A DNA stretch of 64,000 nucleotides from Brachionus rotundiformis (lineage: Eukaryota; Rotifera; Eurotatoria; Ploima; Brachionidae). A model generated the notes under the pieces. That model saw only the letters and a list, made by a program, of their open reading frames with translations. It was not told the DNA's origin and made no database searches. Location: contig JAESIW010000071.1 of assembly GCA_016802295.1 (NCBI GenBank), forward strand, positions 248,001 through 312,000, read 5' to 3'. Of the stretch, positions 34,750 to 45,626 are shown piece after piece (the first letter of the stretch is position 1; every line of letters begins with the position of its first letter). The translations under genes were made by a program, and so were the position numbers.

Positions 34750-36450
34750 TTACATTTTTCTATTTAATTTAAAAAATTTAATACCTTTGTTTGTAATTAG
34801 CAGTTTATTATTTGTATGCGAATTTAAATTTAGTGTAGAATAGCTCGTAGAGCCTTCATTAAAGCTATTTCTAACCAAATTAGACTTTATTTTCACAGAT
34901 TTTTCATTAGGATTTTTATTATCTTCAAAATCATCTAAGGTTACTGTGAAATTTTGATCCTTAGGCAAATTTTTAAGTCTCACCGTACTGTTTAGCACTC
35001 TCACCGAGCTTTGCGGTGTTGATACTTTAAAATACATTGGATTTAGCTTTATTAATGGATTCAAATTAAAAATATTGAACAATATTTTGATGACACTGAG
35101 CCGAAAGTCTCGATTAAAAATCATATAGATAATTATATTAATACAATGATTAGAGTTGAAAAAGGCAGATGAAATGGCCTGTATGGTCAAGTGCATTCGA
35201 GTTGTGTCTTGTATTAGTCGAAGACTGTGGGCCCAGTAGTAGGTAAAAAATGTATAATAGGGAATATTGGTGAGCAGGAGCCAAAAACCAAGAATTATTA
35301 TGGTAAAATAGTGTGACTTTTGAGTGGTGGTTATGGTGCGTCTTGAAGATCGATTGATATGGTAGTTGGTCAAAAAGCCAGTTGATGGCAACACTTCCGA
35401 GGTACCTTGGGTCATGATTTTTGTGTACTGTCTCATGAAAAACCATAGAGTCAAATTGAGAATCAAAATGACCAAAGCTGGCAAAATATTGAAAATAAGT
35501 GGAATTATGATGTTACAGTAGATGATATAGATTAAATGAGTTGTGGAACTTTCTGTGCTGTTTCGCTCCGAGCCTTGGAACCAATTTTTTGAGTTACATG
35601 AAGGTGTAGCCACTTGTTCAATGTTTATGTCTATGGTCGATGTTTCAAGCTTTTGTTTGGACTCGGTGACAATGTTGATCAGAAAGTCGCTTTTTGTCGA
35701 GTTAAGTCTGAAATTGTGGCTAAAATTTTGAAAAGTCTGGGTCGGAATTCCGTAGTAGCGCTGGCTTAGGAAAATTTCCGGTGATTTGATGAACAATATG
35801 AGCAAGTAGCCGAACAAGGCTATACGCTTGGGAAAGCGGTAAGTGAAAAAAACCTTGCTTTTAATGGGCTTTTTGATGGCATAGAGTCGATCTATTGACA
35901 ATACAAGGGTCAAGAATACGCAAAAAGCGTCCAGACTGCCCACAATGTAGTCGGTAAAGTAGCATGTTACTTTACTAAGATCGTAGAGAGCTCGTTGAGG
36001 ATTCGCGAATGCTATGTAGTAGTTAATGAAGACAATTACACAAAAACTAAAATCGGCTAGGGCCAAAAATAGAAGATACAAGTTAAAGCGGCGATTGAGC
36101 AGTGTTTTTTGCATCAGAATGCAAATGCAAATCAAATTTCCCAATATGCCAAAGAGCATTTGGCAAAGATTTATGCTGACAACAATGTTGTCAATTTTGT
36201 AGTGAATATTGTCTGTAGTTGAGCCTAAATAGGAGCCTGAGAGCCGTGTGGTGCTTAAAAACTCCAAATTAAAGCGATTGGTTGTCTCCAGATCATATTG
36301 TTCCATTAATTCTTTGGCAATCATTCCAATCATGGTGGTTCTGTCCAAGTCAAGCTTGATATTTTCAATGCTGAATGTTGTATTTTGCTTGCTGAAGCGA
36401 CTACTGCTAAGTAGTCTAATATAAAGATCTTCTTTGGTTGTATTAGACAT
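34750..36450 (-). CDS. Rhodopsin-family G-protein-coupled receptor, orphan
   Basis: Single-exon gene, 566 aa from the ATG at 36450. An extracellular N-terminus of about 85 residues has several N-glycosylation sites. Seven hydrophobic segments follow. TM1 ends with GNLICICILMQK, with the usual GN. TM2 has LALADFSF, the LxxxD pattern. The DRY position reads SIDRLYAI. TM6 carries GFWLLLTNIPYY and TM7 NHCINIIIYMIFNRDFR, a variant of NPxxY. ECL2 is long and glycosylated (NSTESSTTH). ICL3 has TSEVLPSTGFLT with basic residues, and the C-tail has several Ser/Thr. This looks like a peptide-type class A receptor, but I cannot name a ligand. An intronless receptor gene is common in invertebrates with retro-duplicated GPCRs. 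It lies between two PGAP2-like genes on the opposite strand. Confidence 0.85.
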   Translation of the reverse strand: MSNTTKEDLYIRLLSSSRFSKQNTTFSIENIKLDLDRTTMIGMIAKELMEQYDLETTNRFNLEFLSTTRLSGSYLGSTTDNIHYKIDNIVVSINLCQMLFGILGNLICICILMQKTLLNRRFNLYLLFLALADFSFCVIVFINYYIAFANPQRALYDLSKVTCYFTDYIVGSLDAFCVFLTLVLSIDRLYAIKKPIKSKVFFTYRFPKRIALFGYLLILFIKSPEIFLSQRYYGIPTQTFQNFSHNFRLNSTKSDFLINIVTESKQKLETSTIDINIEQVATPSCNSKNWFQGSERNSTESSTTHLIYIIYCNIIIPLIFNILPALVILILNLTLWFFMRQYTKIMTQGTSEVLPSTGFLTNYHINRSSRRTITTTQKSHYFTIIILGFWLLLTNIPYYTFFTYYWAHSLRLIQDTTRMHLTIQAISSAFFNSNHCINIIIYMIFNRDFRLSVIKILFNIFNLNPLIKLNPMYFKVSTPQSSVRVLNSTVRLKNLPKDQNFTVTLDDFEDNKNPNEKSVKIKSNLVRNSFNEGSTSYSTLNLNSHTNNKLLITNKGIKFFKLNRKM

Positions 36451-39400
36451 TTCCAATCATTTGTTTAAAAATTGTCTAAAAAAACTTAATAAATCTAAAT
36501 TCATAAAATTGCCGCGATAAAATTAGAAATGAAAATTCCCAAATGAGAAGATAGCATAAATTTTCGTTTTTTTATTATATAAAGTATTTTATTACATTTA
36601 CTTGTTTAATTTAGTTGCCAACTATGGAAGAAAATTGATAATTGGAAATTAATCGAGTTTCCTCAAGAGAAACTTCTCATGTGAATAGGTTTTTTTGTTA
36701 TGAAAAATTTTTTTCAGATAAATGACACGCAATTAATGTGGTACCTTGGAAAAAAATGCAACAAAGTATCACAATACTGTTTTTTAAACATGAGAAATTC
36801 TTTTTACCAAAGAGGCAATGGTGTGCTTCTGTTGATGTAAACTAATTTCATTCTATTTCAAATTCTAGGCACTTGAATTTTAGGTTTAATATTTTGGAGG
36901 TATTGGAAAAAATCTTTTCAACAAGAACTGTACTAATCTTACCTTAGTAATTAAGGAATTAGAACGTAATTAAAAAAAGGATATCTAGTTATTTAAATAG
37001 GAAAAAAATGAAGCGTTTACATAATATGGTAGCTTATCCAGGCAACAAATTTTTTTACTCATTCAAACTAGGGAATCTAAATGATGTTTTAATGTATATT
37101 GAATATCACCTAATTTTATTACTTTTAATCTCAATAAAACAAAATTTTATTTATTTATTTATGACAAGATGCGCTATCAATTATTTTAATTTGGACCATC
37201 TGTGTCGGAAAGAAATATTTTATTACAACTTGATAAAAATTGATAAAAAAAGAAAAAAAGTTCTTTTTTAGAAAATTGTGTCCACAGAAAGACACTTTTA
37301 TTAATTTTAAAAGTAAAAATTAAAATAAAATAAAAAAGTGAATCGATAGCGCTAAACAGTTTTTCATTTTAGAATTTTTAATAAAAGGAAGTTAATTAAG
37401 AAACATATTTTTATTCAAAATTTGGTAAAAACACTTCCGAAAATTATTCCTACCTTCAATTAACTCTACCATAATAGGGTCTTAAATTACATAGTTTCAA
37501 GTACTTAACAAGGAACTTAGTTATACCATATTTGGATTTGCCAATTAGCAAAGGCTTTCTCGAATACTTATACAAGATAATAGCTTTATCTAGTAACAAA
37601 GAATTGCTGAATCCTTTTACTGCTGCTAATAGAGTTCTAATATTGCCATTTTTTACATCAGTACCGATTAAATGAATTAATAGTTAATCGAATTAAGCCG
37701 AGTCAGAGTGCGATTAATCAGACGCCGCAAAAAAAAAACTAACTTTACCAAGTTTTATCTTTAACAATATAGAAAAAGTATTTATTACACCCAAATGTTT
37801 TGTTTAAACAATAAATAAAAACGAAACAAATTTTTTATTCTCTCAAATATGTTTCTAGACTTAATTTAAGACTTAAAATAAATTAGATTTAAAAAAAAGA
37901 AAAGGCTTATTTAATCAAATCTCAATCAAATTATAAGAGACTTATCAACCATTAAGTCTGAAAAATAAAATACATTTATTTTAAATTGACGGCTTATTAA
38001 TCGCTAAAGGAAAATAATGATGTAACTAAAACATGTAAATAAACAATCCTTGCAATTATTTATTATTTATTAATTTAATTCTTAAATAATAAATTATTTG
38101 TGGTATTAATCAATATTTGAGATACGAGATCTTTATGTGAAACTAATAGATCTTATCGATTAGTTTATCTTACGTAGCATTTTTAATATAGGAATGAGTT
38201 TGGCTTTTTATGACATTTTTTTTTGGATAATTTTATTTCAGGCCTTAAAAATGACATTCTTAGCGTTAATATTTAAAATTTTAAAGAGCTTTTAGATAAT
38301 TAAACTTTCAAATTAGCTTATTGACCGAATATGAAAAAATTAATTTACATAATTGTTTGATTTATTTTATTTTTTGTAAATTTTTTGATAATAAAAACTT
38401 TACTCTGTCAATTTAATTATTTTACAATCGGTAAAAACTTAATTGTATCAGTAATAAGCACACATGAATCAGCTTAAGTTTGTCACTTACAAGATTTAGT
38501 TGTAGTCTTGAATGATGATAAATGATGAATGATCTAGTCAGTTCAATATTTGATAAGAGATAAATAAAAATAGAGTAGCTATTCATAAGTTTTGTTATTA
38601 TGTAAATTTACCAAAAAATATTAAGTTGCCTATGCAAATAGATGGAATAGAATCCGCGAGTTTATTTACTCACATTAGTTTAAGTGTCGACAAAAAATTC
38701 AAAATCATTTATTTAATTAAACCATGTCTTTAATAGCTTTAAATAATTATGAGAGGAAATAATTGAATAAATCCTGATCTGATAATTTTAAGAAAAATTT
38801 CGTGATAAAAATGGTTAAATCTGTGTTTCTGTCTGACAAGATATGAAATAATTTCCTTTGTTGAGCTTTTATTATTAAAATTTAGTAACTATATATATTT
38901 TTTTAAGTCTATAGCCTGTTCTCAATGTTCGAAAATGTCCTCGTTTTTACCAGCATGGTTTTTAAGTGTTTGACATTAAGCCTTACCAGGAAATACGCAA
39001 AAGAGGCGAAGCGTGCCAAAATGGATCGCGTAATCTAACATATAAAATTTTAATTAATAAAAAATTAAATAAAACTATAAATAAATCTTTTCCTGTTTTT
39101 GAACCAAAATTAAATCAAATTAACAATGCTTCAATTACCTGTAAAAAAATATAACTTACATAAATATTGTTATTTTATCCAAGTTATTATGAATATAGAA
39201 AATTTAATTAAAAATGCCATATGAACTTGCCTCGGTTAATTAATTTTTTAACTAAGCAGAAAAAATTACGAGTTAAATGATAAAAAAATATTTTCAGAAA
39301 GTCATTTATAAACATGCACTCAGCAAATTTAGCACCAATATCACAAGACCAATGAACAGAAATTTATTTTTAAATTAAACTTATATTCTTGGCTTAATAG

Positions 39401-39867
39401 AATAAAATTTTCAAATGAAAAATACCTCTATTTAGATTTTTTCCTGTTCAGGTTTATTATCTATTATCTTATCGATACATAAATGCTGCATTAATTTTAA
39501 TCTAAAATTATCCATTAGATCTTATTCTAGTTTTGAAAAATTAAATTCATTAAAATATTTTTGGCTTGTTAATTTTACCAAAATTGTTTTTTTTTTCAAT
39601 TTTTAAATTAAAGATATTTAATAATTTTTTTCTAATAAAAATTCAAAAGGAAAAAAGATAATTAAATTTTTATTCTACTTTCTATCTTTAATAATGCCCA
39701 ATTTTGATTGCCAAATTATTTTCAAGATTTAATAAAAAAATTGCCCTAACTCAAAAAAAAACATGAAAATAATAAAATTTGTGCAAATTTAAGAAATGTT
39801 AATAAAAAAATGTATCTGAATGCATAATTAGAAAGATTTCAAATATTTAGGAAATAGTTAGATATTA
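36451..39867. other. Large intergenic region with one orphan exon candidate
   Basis: About 3.4 kb between the divergent GPCR and PGAP2-like copy 2. Mostly AT-rich and stop-rich. One GC-richer exon-like patch at 38915-39029 is listed separately. The 87-codon frame at 37008 has no coding character. Confidence 0.5.
38915..39029 (+). other. Orphan exon candidate
   Basis: Acceptor TTTTTTAAGTCTATAG and donor CGC|GTAATC bound 1 + 114 bases, all open in one frame (38 codons: starts LFSMFENVLVFTSMVF, ends KYAKEAKRAKMDR). The sequence is clearly GC-richer than its surroundings, as exons are here. No matching neighbour exon was found, so it may be an isolated relic or part of a gene with long introns. 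Confidence 0.3.
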
Positions 39868-40793
39868 ATGAAAATTGAATTTGTGGTCGCATCAGCGACC
39901 ATATGTCCCCTGATCGCCTTGGCATTCTGCTACATATATCCAATATTGCTCGATTTTAGCCACATAAACAAAACTCATTGCAAAGTGTACAATTTTCTAC
40001 CATCTGTCAGTGCCACAATCAGCTACAGCCCTGTCACTTCACTTTTCTGGTTCTTGCTCATCCTCATCCATACTCCGTTCAGGTTCATGATTGCCAAGTA
40101 TTTACACGACTTTTATAAGAAACAATTTTCACACCATTTAACCGATGATTTTGTGCCATTTTCTCGCAAAACCGAATACCTGAGACTTGTCTCTATTCGG
40201 AGGAGAATATTTTACGCCTATCAGATAAATAAGATAGAGATTATCGGTCTTTTTATTTTGTCAATGTTTACCTCAAATTCAAACTATGGTATTGTAATAT
40301 ATTTTTTATCTTTCCATATTTTTTTTTAATTAGTATATCTAAATTTAGACATGCACAAATTGGGCTTTTGTATCTATTTAATTTCGGCCTGTGTCTTTAA
40401 AGCTCTTGTCTTGTCAATTGAAGCAACACTCAAAGCAGAAAAATTAGTAATTATTATCTTTAATTAATTTAATTTTTTTTAATTTAAAAATTAAAAAAAT
40501 ATTTTTATTACAAATTAATAGGCGAATTGTTATGATGCTAGAAAAAAAATAGCCATATTTTTTACATTGAGTTTTATCTCTGCCATCTTATTGTTCACAT
40601 TGCACAATCTAAAATGTATCAGCTACGGTAATTACTTTTATTAATAAAATATATTTTTGTATTTAAACTAATAAAAATAATTTAAGTCTACAGCTTTTTT
40701 GGCCTATCTGAAATAGTCTTAATTTTGAGCAATATCACTTTTCACTATTGGACTATAAATTTAATGCGAAAGATATATTTAATTAATATATAA
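39868..40793 (+). CDS. PGAP2: PGAP2-like (Frag1/DRAM/Sfk1) membrane protein, copy 2
   Basis: Exons 39868-40288, 40349-40446, 40522-40627 and 40687-40793 join in phase to 243 aa, close to the usual about 250. Motifs: FCYIYPILLDFSHINKTHC, NFLPSVSATISY, LLILIHTPFRF, IEIIGLFILSMFTSNSNYG and the last helix VYSFFGLSEIVLILSNITFH, which matches the C-terminal part of PGAP2 proteins. The final acceptor is TTTAAG at 40686. A closer-looking CTACAG one would break the frame. The N-terminus is shorter than in copy 1, with a single helix starting at once. Function by family: Golgi/ER membrane protein linked to GPI-anchor lipid remodelling; it could also act more like the DRAM subgroup. The ATG is preceded by ATTTAG about 17 bases upstream. 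Confidence 0.85.
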
Positions 40794-40982
40794 GACTGTT
40801 TAATAAAATTAATTTTTTTAATAGTATTTTAATTTAAAATCAGGAAATTGATTTCCTGCAGTCAAATTTATATCATTTAGTTTTTAAAATTGATAAAAAT
40901 TCTCTTTTATTAATTAATTACTTCCTAATTTTTCTTTACAAATGCTTCAGTCAAACGTATCCTGCTGATATATTTAGATAAA

Positions 40983-42694
40983 ATGCTAAAAAAAAATTTA
41001 AAACATTTGTCTTTAGCACCCAGGTTTTATACAACATCTGCAAACAGGCAAGCAATTAAGTCAATAAAATAATAATAATAATAATGATAATTAAAAATTA
41101 AGTAATTTTGACATAGCCATTATTGGCGGCGGCATTGTGGGTCTGGCAACTGCTCGCAAATTGATCACTGAAAATCCGCACCTAAAATTTATACTTGTCG
41201 AAAAAGAAAACCAACTAGGTGATCTTAAGTGGATGTTTATCTCATTAAATATTCTAATTAAAATAATTAAATAGCTTTTCATCAAACCGGCCATAATAGT
41301 GGGGTGGTTCATGCTGGTATTTACTACAAACCAGGCTCCTTGAAGGCCCGATTGTGTGTACAAGGTCTAAAAGCTACATATAAGTATTGCGATCAATTCT
41401 CAATTCCTTATAAAAAAGTCGGAAAAGTAATCTATTATTATCTATTATTATTATTAAGTCTTAAAATTTAATAAATTATTTCCAAGCTAATTGTTGCCAC
41501 TAATAATGAAGAATTGTCTCGTTTAGATGACTTATTTGAAAGAGGAATGGCAAACAACGTGCCTGATCTAAAAATGATATCTGGTGAACAAATTAGAGAA
41601 ATAGAGCCAAATTGCGTGGTAAAATCTACAAAAAGAATTAATTAAGCAACAGGAAAAAAATTATTTTTTTAGGGGTTGAGAGCAATTCATTCACCTCATA
41701 CGGGAATAATTGACTGGGGCTTTGTGGCAAAACATTTTGGCATGATGTTTCAAAAAAGTGGTGGACAAGTAAAGCTTAATTTCGAAGCTGACAGATTTGT
41801 TCCTTCCCCAGACCCTGAGTATCCACTAAAAATAGTCTCTACCAAAAATGTACTCTTTAACTATTAAATTTGTAAGTTAATTAAATTTTATCATACAAGG
41901 TTCATTTTAATACAAAGTATTTGATAACATGTGGAGGTCTTTATTCAGATAAATTATCAGAAAAATCTGGATGTAATCCGTATCCGAAAATAGTTCCTTT
42001 CAGAGGAGACTATTTAGTTTTAAAACCGGAAAAATCTAATTTAATTAGAGGAAATATTTATCCTGTAAGATAGTGATTTAAGTCTCAGTATTACTAATTA
42101 AGAATTTTAAGGTGCCGGATCCGAAATTTCCATTTTTAGGTGTTCATTTTACACCAAGAATGGACGGAAGTGTCTGGCTAGGCCCAAACGCTGTTCTTGC
42201 ATTCAAAAGAGAGGGTTACAATTTACTTGATTTTGACCTAAAAGATGCAATGGAAGAGCTCTCATTTGGGTAAGTGACTCCCATACAACGATAAAAATTA
42301 AATCTAAATTAATAAAGTGGTTTGAGAAAAATGGTCTTCAAAAATGTCCGAGCTGGTATTGGTGAGCTCAAGAGAGGCTTCAGCATGACGGCCACAGTGC
42401 AAGAGTTGAGAAAATTTGTGCCATCACTAAAGGTTTCCGATGTAGCTAGAGGACCTTCTGGTGTTAGGGCCCAAGCTATGGATATTGATGGAAATTTGGT
42501 TGATGATTTTGTTTTTGATAATGGTAAATTGTTAAAATGAAGCTTTTCTGAGCTTATTTTATTCCCAAGGTGTTGGTGAAATGGGTAAAAGAATGCTTCA
42601 TGTTAGAAATGCACCCTCTCCAGCTGCTACATCTTCTTTAGCTATAGCCGACGTTATTGCTCAAGAGGTCGGCAAAAGATTTAACCTTAACTAA
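40983..42694 (+). CDS. L2HGDH: L-2-hydroxyglutarate dehydrogenase, mitochondrial
   Basis: Nine exons: 40983-41059, 41103-41218, 41275-41426, 41487-41618, 41673-41849, 41900-42064, 42112-42269, 42318-42523 and 42570-42694, in phase, 435 aa. The basic N-terminus (LKKNLKHLSLAPRFYTTS) suits a mitochondrial presequence. The FAD site is IAIIGGGIVGLATARKL, followed by HQTGHNSGVVHAGIYY, SPHTGIIDW, ITCGGLYSDKLSEKSG, VPFRGDYLVLKPEK, FPFLGVHFTPRMDGSVWLGP, GPSGVRAQAMD and HVRNAPSPAATSS. Every conserved block of the family is present. It oxidises L-2-hydroxyglutarate to 2-oxoglutarate in mitochondria, removing a toxic by-product. The first intron is ambiguous: a 43-bp GT-AG intron (41060-41102) or a GC-AG intron starting at 41048 both keep the frame. 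It starts 189 bp after the PGAP2-like gene. Confidence 0.95.
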
Positions 42695-43505
42695 TTAATT
42701 TATTAAAAATTTTCGAAATAAATTTTTGTTTTATTAATAAATGATGGAGTTGGTTTTAAATGTTTTCCTAAGATAATAATTAAAATTAATTTTAAGCACA
42801 TTATATGCTTAACTGGTAAGCCAAATTCATCTAGTTTACAAAAGTATAACCAGTTTAAATTGATTTAGGCTAAAATGTAAAAGTTACTTAAACCATAAAT
42901 AGCTTAGAACAATCTTTTTGCCAAAAATAAAAAAGCTTTTAAAGTGATAAAAATTATTAATTTTTAATTAGAATTATTTTTTCCAATAAAAAATGTTGCT
43001 CTTATTACATTGGAAAATAACTTTTTTGATATGCGGAGAAATTTGCTCAAAAATTTCTAGATAATTATTAATAAAATTAAAGAAAATAGAACCTAAATAA
43101 AAATTAAAGTTATCTTAAAAATTATTTTTGCACTAGTGACGCAAATCGGACCGAAATTTAGCTAATAAATGAAGAATTATTGACAATTGTATATCAATTC
43201 TTTAAATGCATAACCTTTTGAATTTTTTATCTATTTTTTTTTAGAAAATTTTCAAATTAAAACAACATTTTTTTGCTCTTCAACAATATAAAAATTAACA
43301 AACAATCTATTAATTTTATGGGCAAAATATATTTCCATGATTTAAGAGATTTTAACAAAGCTGATTAATTATTTTCTAGAATTATTTATTAATTGATGCT
43401 ATTTAGAAATAAACAAGGAAATATTTTTTGATTCAGTATTTAGTTAATAATGCTTAAAAAATAAAATGAAAAAAAAATTTATTTTTAAAAATTAATTTAT
43501 CTATA
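42695..43505. other. Convergent 3' spacer, no gene seen
   Basis: About 0.8 kb between convergent L2HGDH and NTPDase A. AT-rich with no coding-like frame; likely 3' UTRs. Confidence 0.55.
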
Positions 43506-45626
43506 CTAAAGAACAAATACACAAAATAAAACTGATATTAAAGCTAAAATGGTGAAAACACTACAAATCGTGATAGCTGGTATGAAAAATTCAGGCTGCA
43601 GCTTTCGAGGTGGTGACTCGTAGGGTAAAAAGTCAACTCGATTGATAAGATCAATCATGTAGCCTAGTGTCCATCCAATCTTTGAATAAAAAATGTTATA
43701 AAAAGTAGCCAAAGTAATTTAATGGTATACCGAATTTCCATTCACTTTTGTCAGAAATTCGATATTGTCGAATTTTGTTATTTTGTATCTATTAAATATA
43801 GTCAGCAGATAGTAATTAAAAAAGCATGTTGTTTTCAAATATGGTTCAAAAATTTTCTCATTTAATTTTTGATTTATATCAGATATCTAAAAAAAATCAT
43901 TATCTTAATCTAAAATTTAATTATAAGTTACCTGTGAGTATGACAATCGGAGCAATTTGTCACTTTCAAGTCTCAATAGGCTTAAATTTTTTAGCAACAT
44001 TTGACCAGAAAGCATTTCAGTGTTTGCCAATTTGTAATAAAAATTACTAAATGCCTGGAACATAATTAAATTTTGGAATAATTAATTAATTAAATATTTT
44101 AAAATTACATAAAATTTGTTCGCATCTGTCAAATCCGGCAAGAAGGCTTGATCGAAAGAGCACTTGTTTGCACCATAGGGGCAATTGGTATTAGGCAGTA
44201 AAAGTGAGATTTCTTCAGCGCACTTATCTGGATTAGAAGTTCCATTCAGAATATAGAAATTTTTCTAAATTAATTATTTTTTTCAAATAAAAATGATTAA
44301 AAATTGATTAAAAAAATAACTTGAGAAATGGCTGTTAAATTAATCGACAGTGGGTACTTGTACAAAAATCCATTGGCACAATTGGAGGCAATTATTGAAG
44401 CCGAGCTGAAATTAATTGTTGCATTTGAGTTGAAGCATGCTGCGCTTACTTTGTCCTGATAGTTGCTTTTCTTTAAAAATTTAATTTATTTTGGCAAGGC
44501 AAACTTAATCAAATTACTATAACAAGATATGTTTGGTAAATATTCTGAAATTCATTAACACCCCAACAGAGAAAGCTATGTGAATAAGTTTGGTAATCAA
44601 CTCCATAAATTCTGGAATTCTCATAAAAATTATTTATTATTGTTTGATTTTGAACTTAAATAAATTAACTATAAACTTGATTTTTATTTTTTTATTTTTT
44701 GTTTGAGTTTTTTACTTTGGCCCGATGGAACAAATGAAATTTGAGTTGACGCACCACCCATGTCAAGTATGCCAATGGTAGACACAGGATTTGTTTTCTA
44801 GTCATAAGAATTAACTTAGATTATTGATATTTGAGAAAAAATTTATCTTTTTTTCAATTACCGATGAAAATGTATCAGCGAAATAATTAGCTGTAATCCA
44901 TCCATAAAGACCCTCTTCTTTTCCGGTCAAAACTCTTACCTGTGAGTCGGACTTGAACAATAAATTCTCCTTGGAAAAGTGGTCACGAATGAAACCAATT
45001 ATTTTGTTCGATTGTGCTTGACTGAAATATACTTAATTAATTAAAATCTATTGATAAAAATTCTTTTAATTACTCTAAAAGACGCATTCCAGCAGTTGCT
45101 GCCAAGAGTAGATGCGCTCGACTTTTCCTCTCATTTGGAATCTTCCTGCTAGCATTTTGCAAGCAATCATTAAAATACAGTATTGTTTCCTCTCTAGTTT
45201 TTAATTTATCTATGCCCGGATCTTAGATAATTTTTTATTATCTTATTTAAACAAGAGTTCATTAAGCTTACATTTGGTACACTTAAATATTTCAGATACG
45301 ACCACTTTATCACCTTCACTTGCTGATAGTCCACTATTCCAAGTGTACACATACATTTTAGAGCCTGTATAATTTTTTGGTAGAGAGATAAGATAAATTT
45401 TAAATTTGACAGAATACTTGAAGATCCGGCATCAATAACAACTGCGTACTTGAATAAAATTAAATTTAATTAAAAACATTTAATTAATAATTACGTCATT
45501 TGGATAGGAGTAAGAGTCATAGTAGACCGAGATCAGAACCACTATAGTTGTAAATGTAAGCAGTGCAATGACACCCAAGCCAAGTAAAGTGAACTTAATT
45601 CTCTTATTAATTCGTTCAATAATCAT
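43506..45626 (-). CDS. ENTPD: Ectonucleoside triphosphate diphosphohydrolase (CD39 type), copy A
   Basis: Twelve exons join in phase to 513 aa: 45495-45626, 45418-45448, 45272-45364, 45074-45221, 44862-45021, 44716-44797, 44518-44654, 44321-44470, 44109-44264, 43932-44054, 43731-43886, 43506-43679. TM helices lie at both ends (LGLGVIALLTFTTIVVLI; ITICSVFTILALISVLFCVF), as in cell-surface CD39. Apyrase regions are intact: VVIDAGSSSSKMYVYTW (ACR1), LLAATAGMRLL (ACR3), KEEGLYGWITANYF (ACR4, catalytic Glu), ILDMGGASTQI (ACR5) and SHSFLCWG. Cys-containing loops in the second half match the disulfides of the family. It hydrolyses extracellular ATP/ADP to AMP with Ca2+ or Mg2+ and so controls purinergic signals. 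Copy B lies upstream with nearly identical exon lengths. Confidence 0.93.

Noticed and set aside
37008..37271. 87-codon plus-strand frame
   Set aside because: Composition follows the AT-rich background (Ile, Leu, Lys, Phe, Tyr), with no splice context and no homology I recognise.
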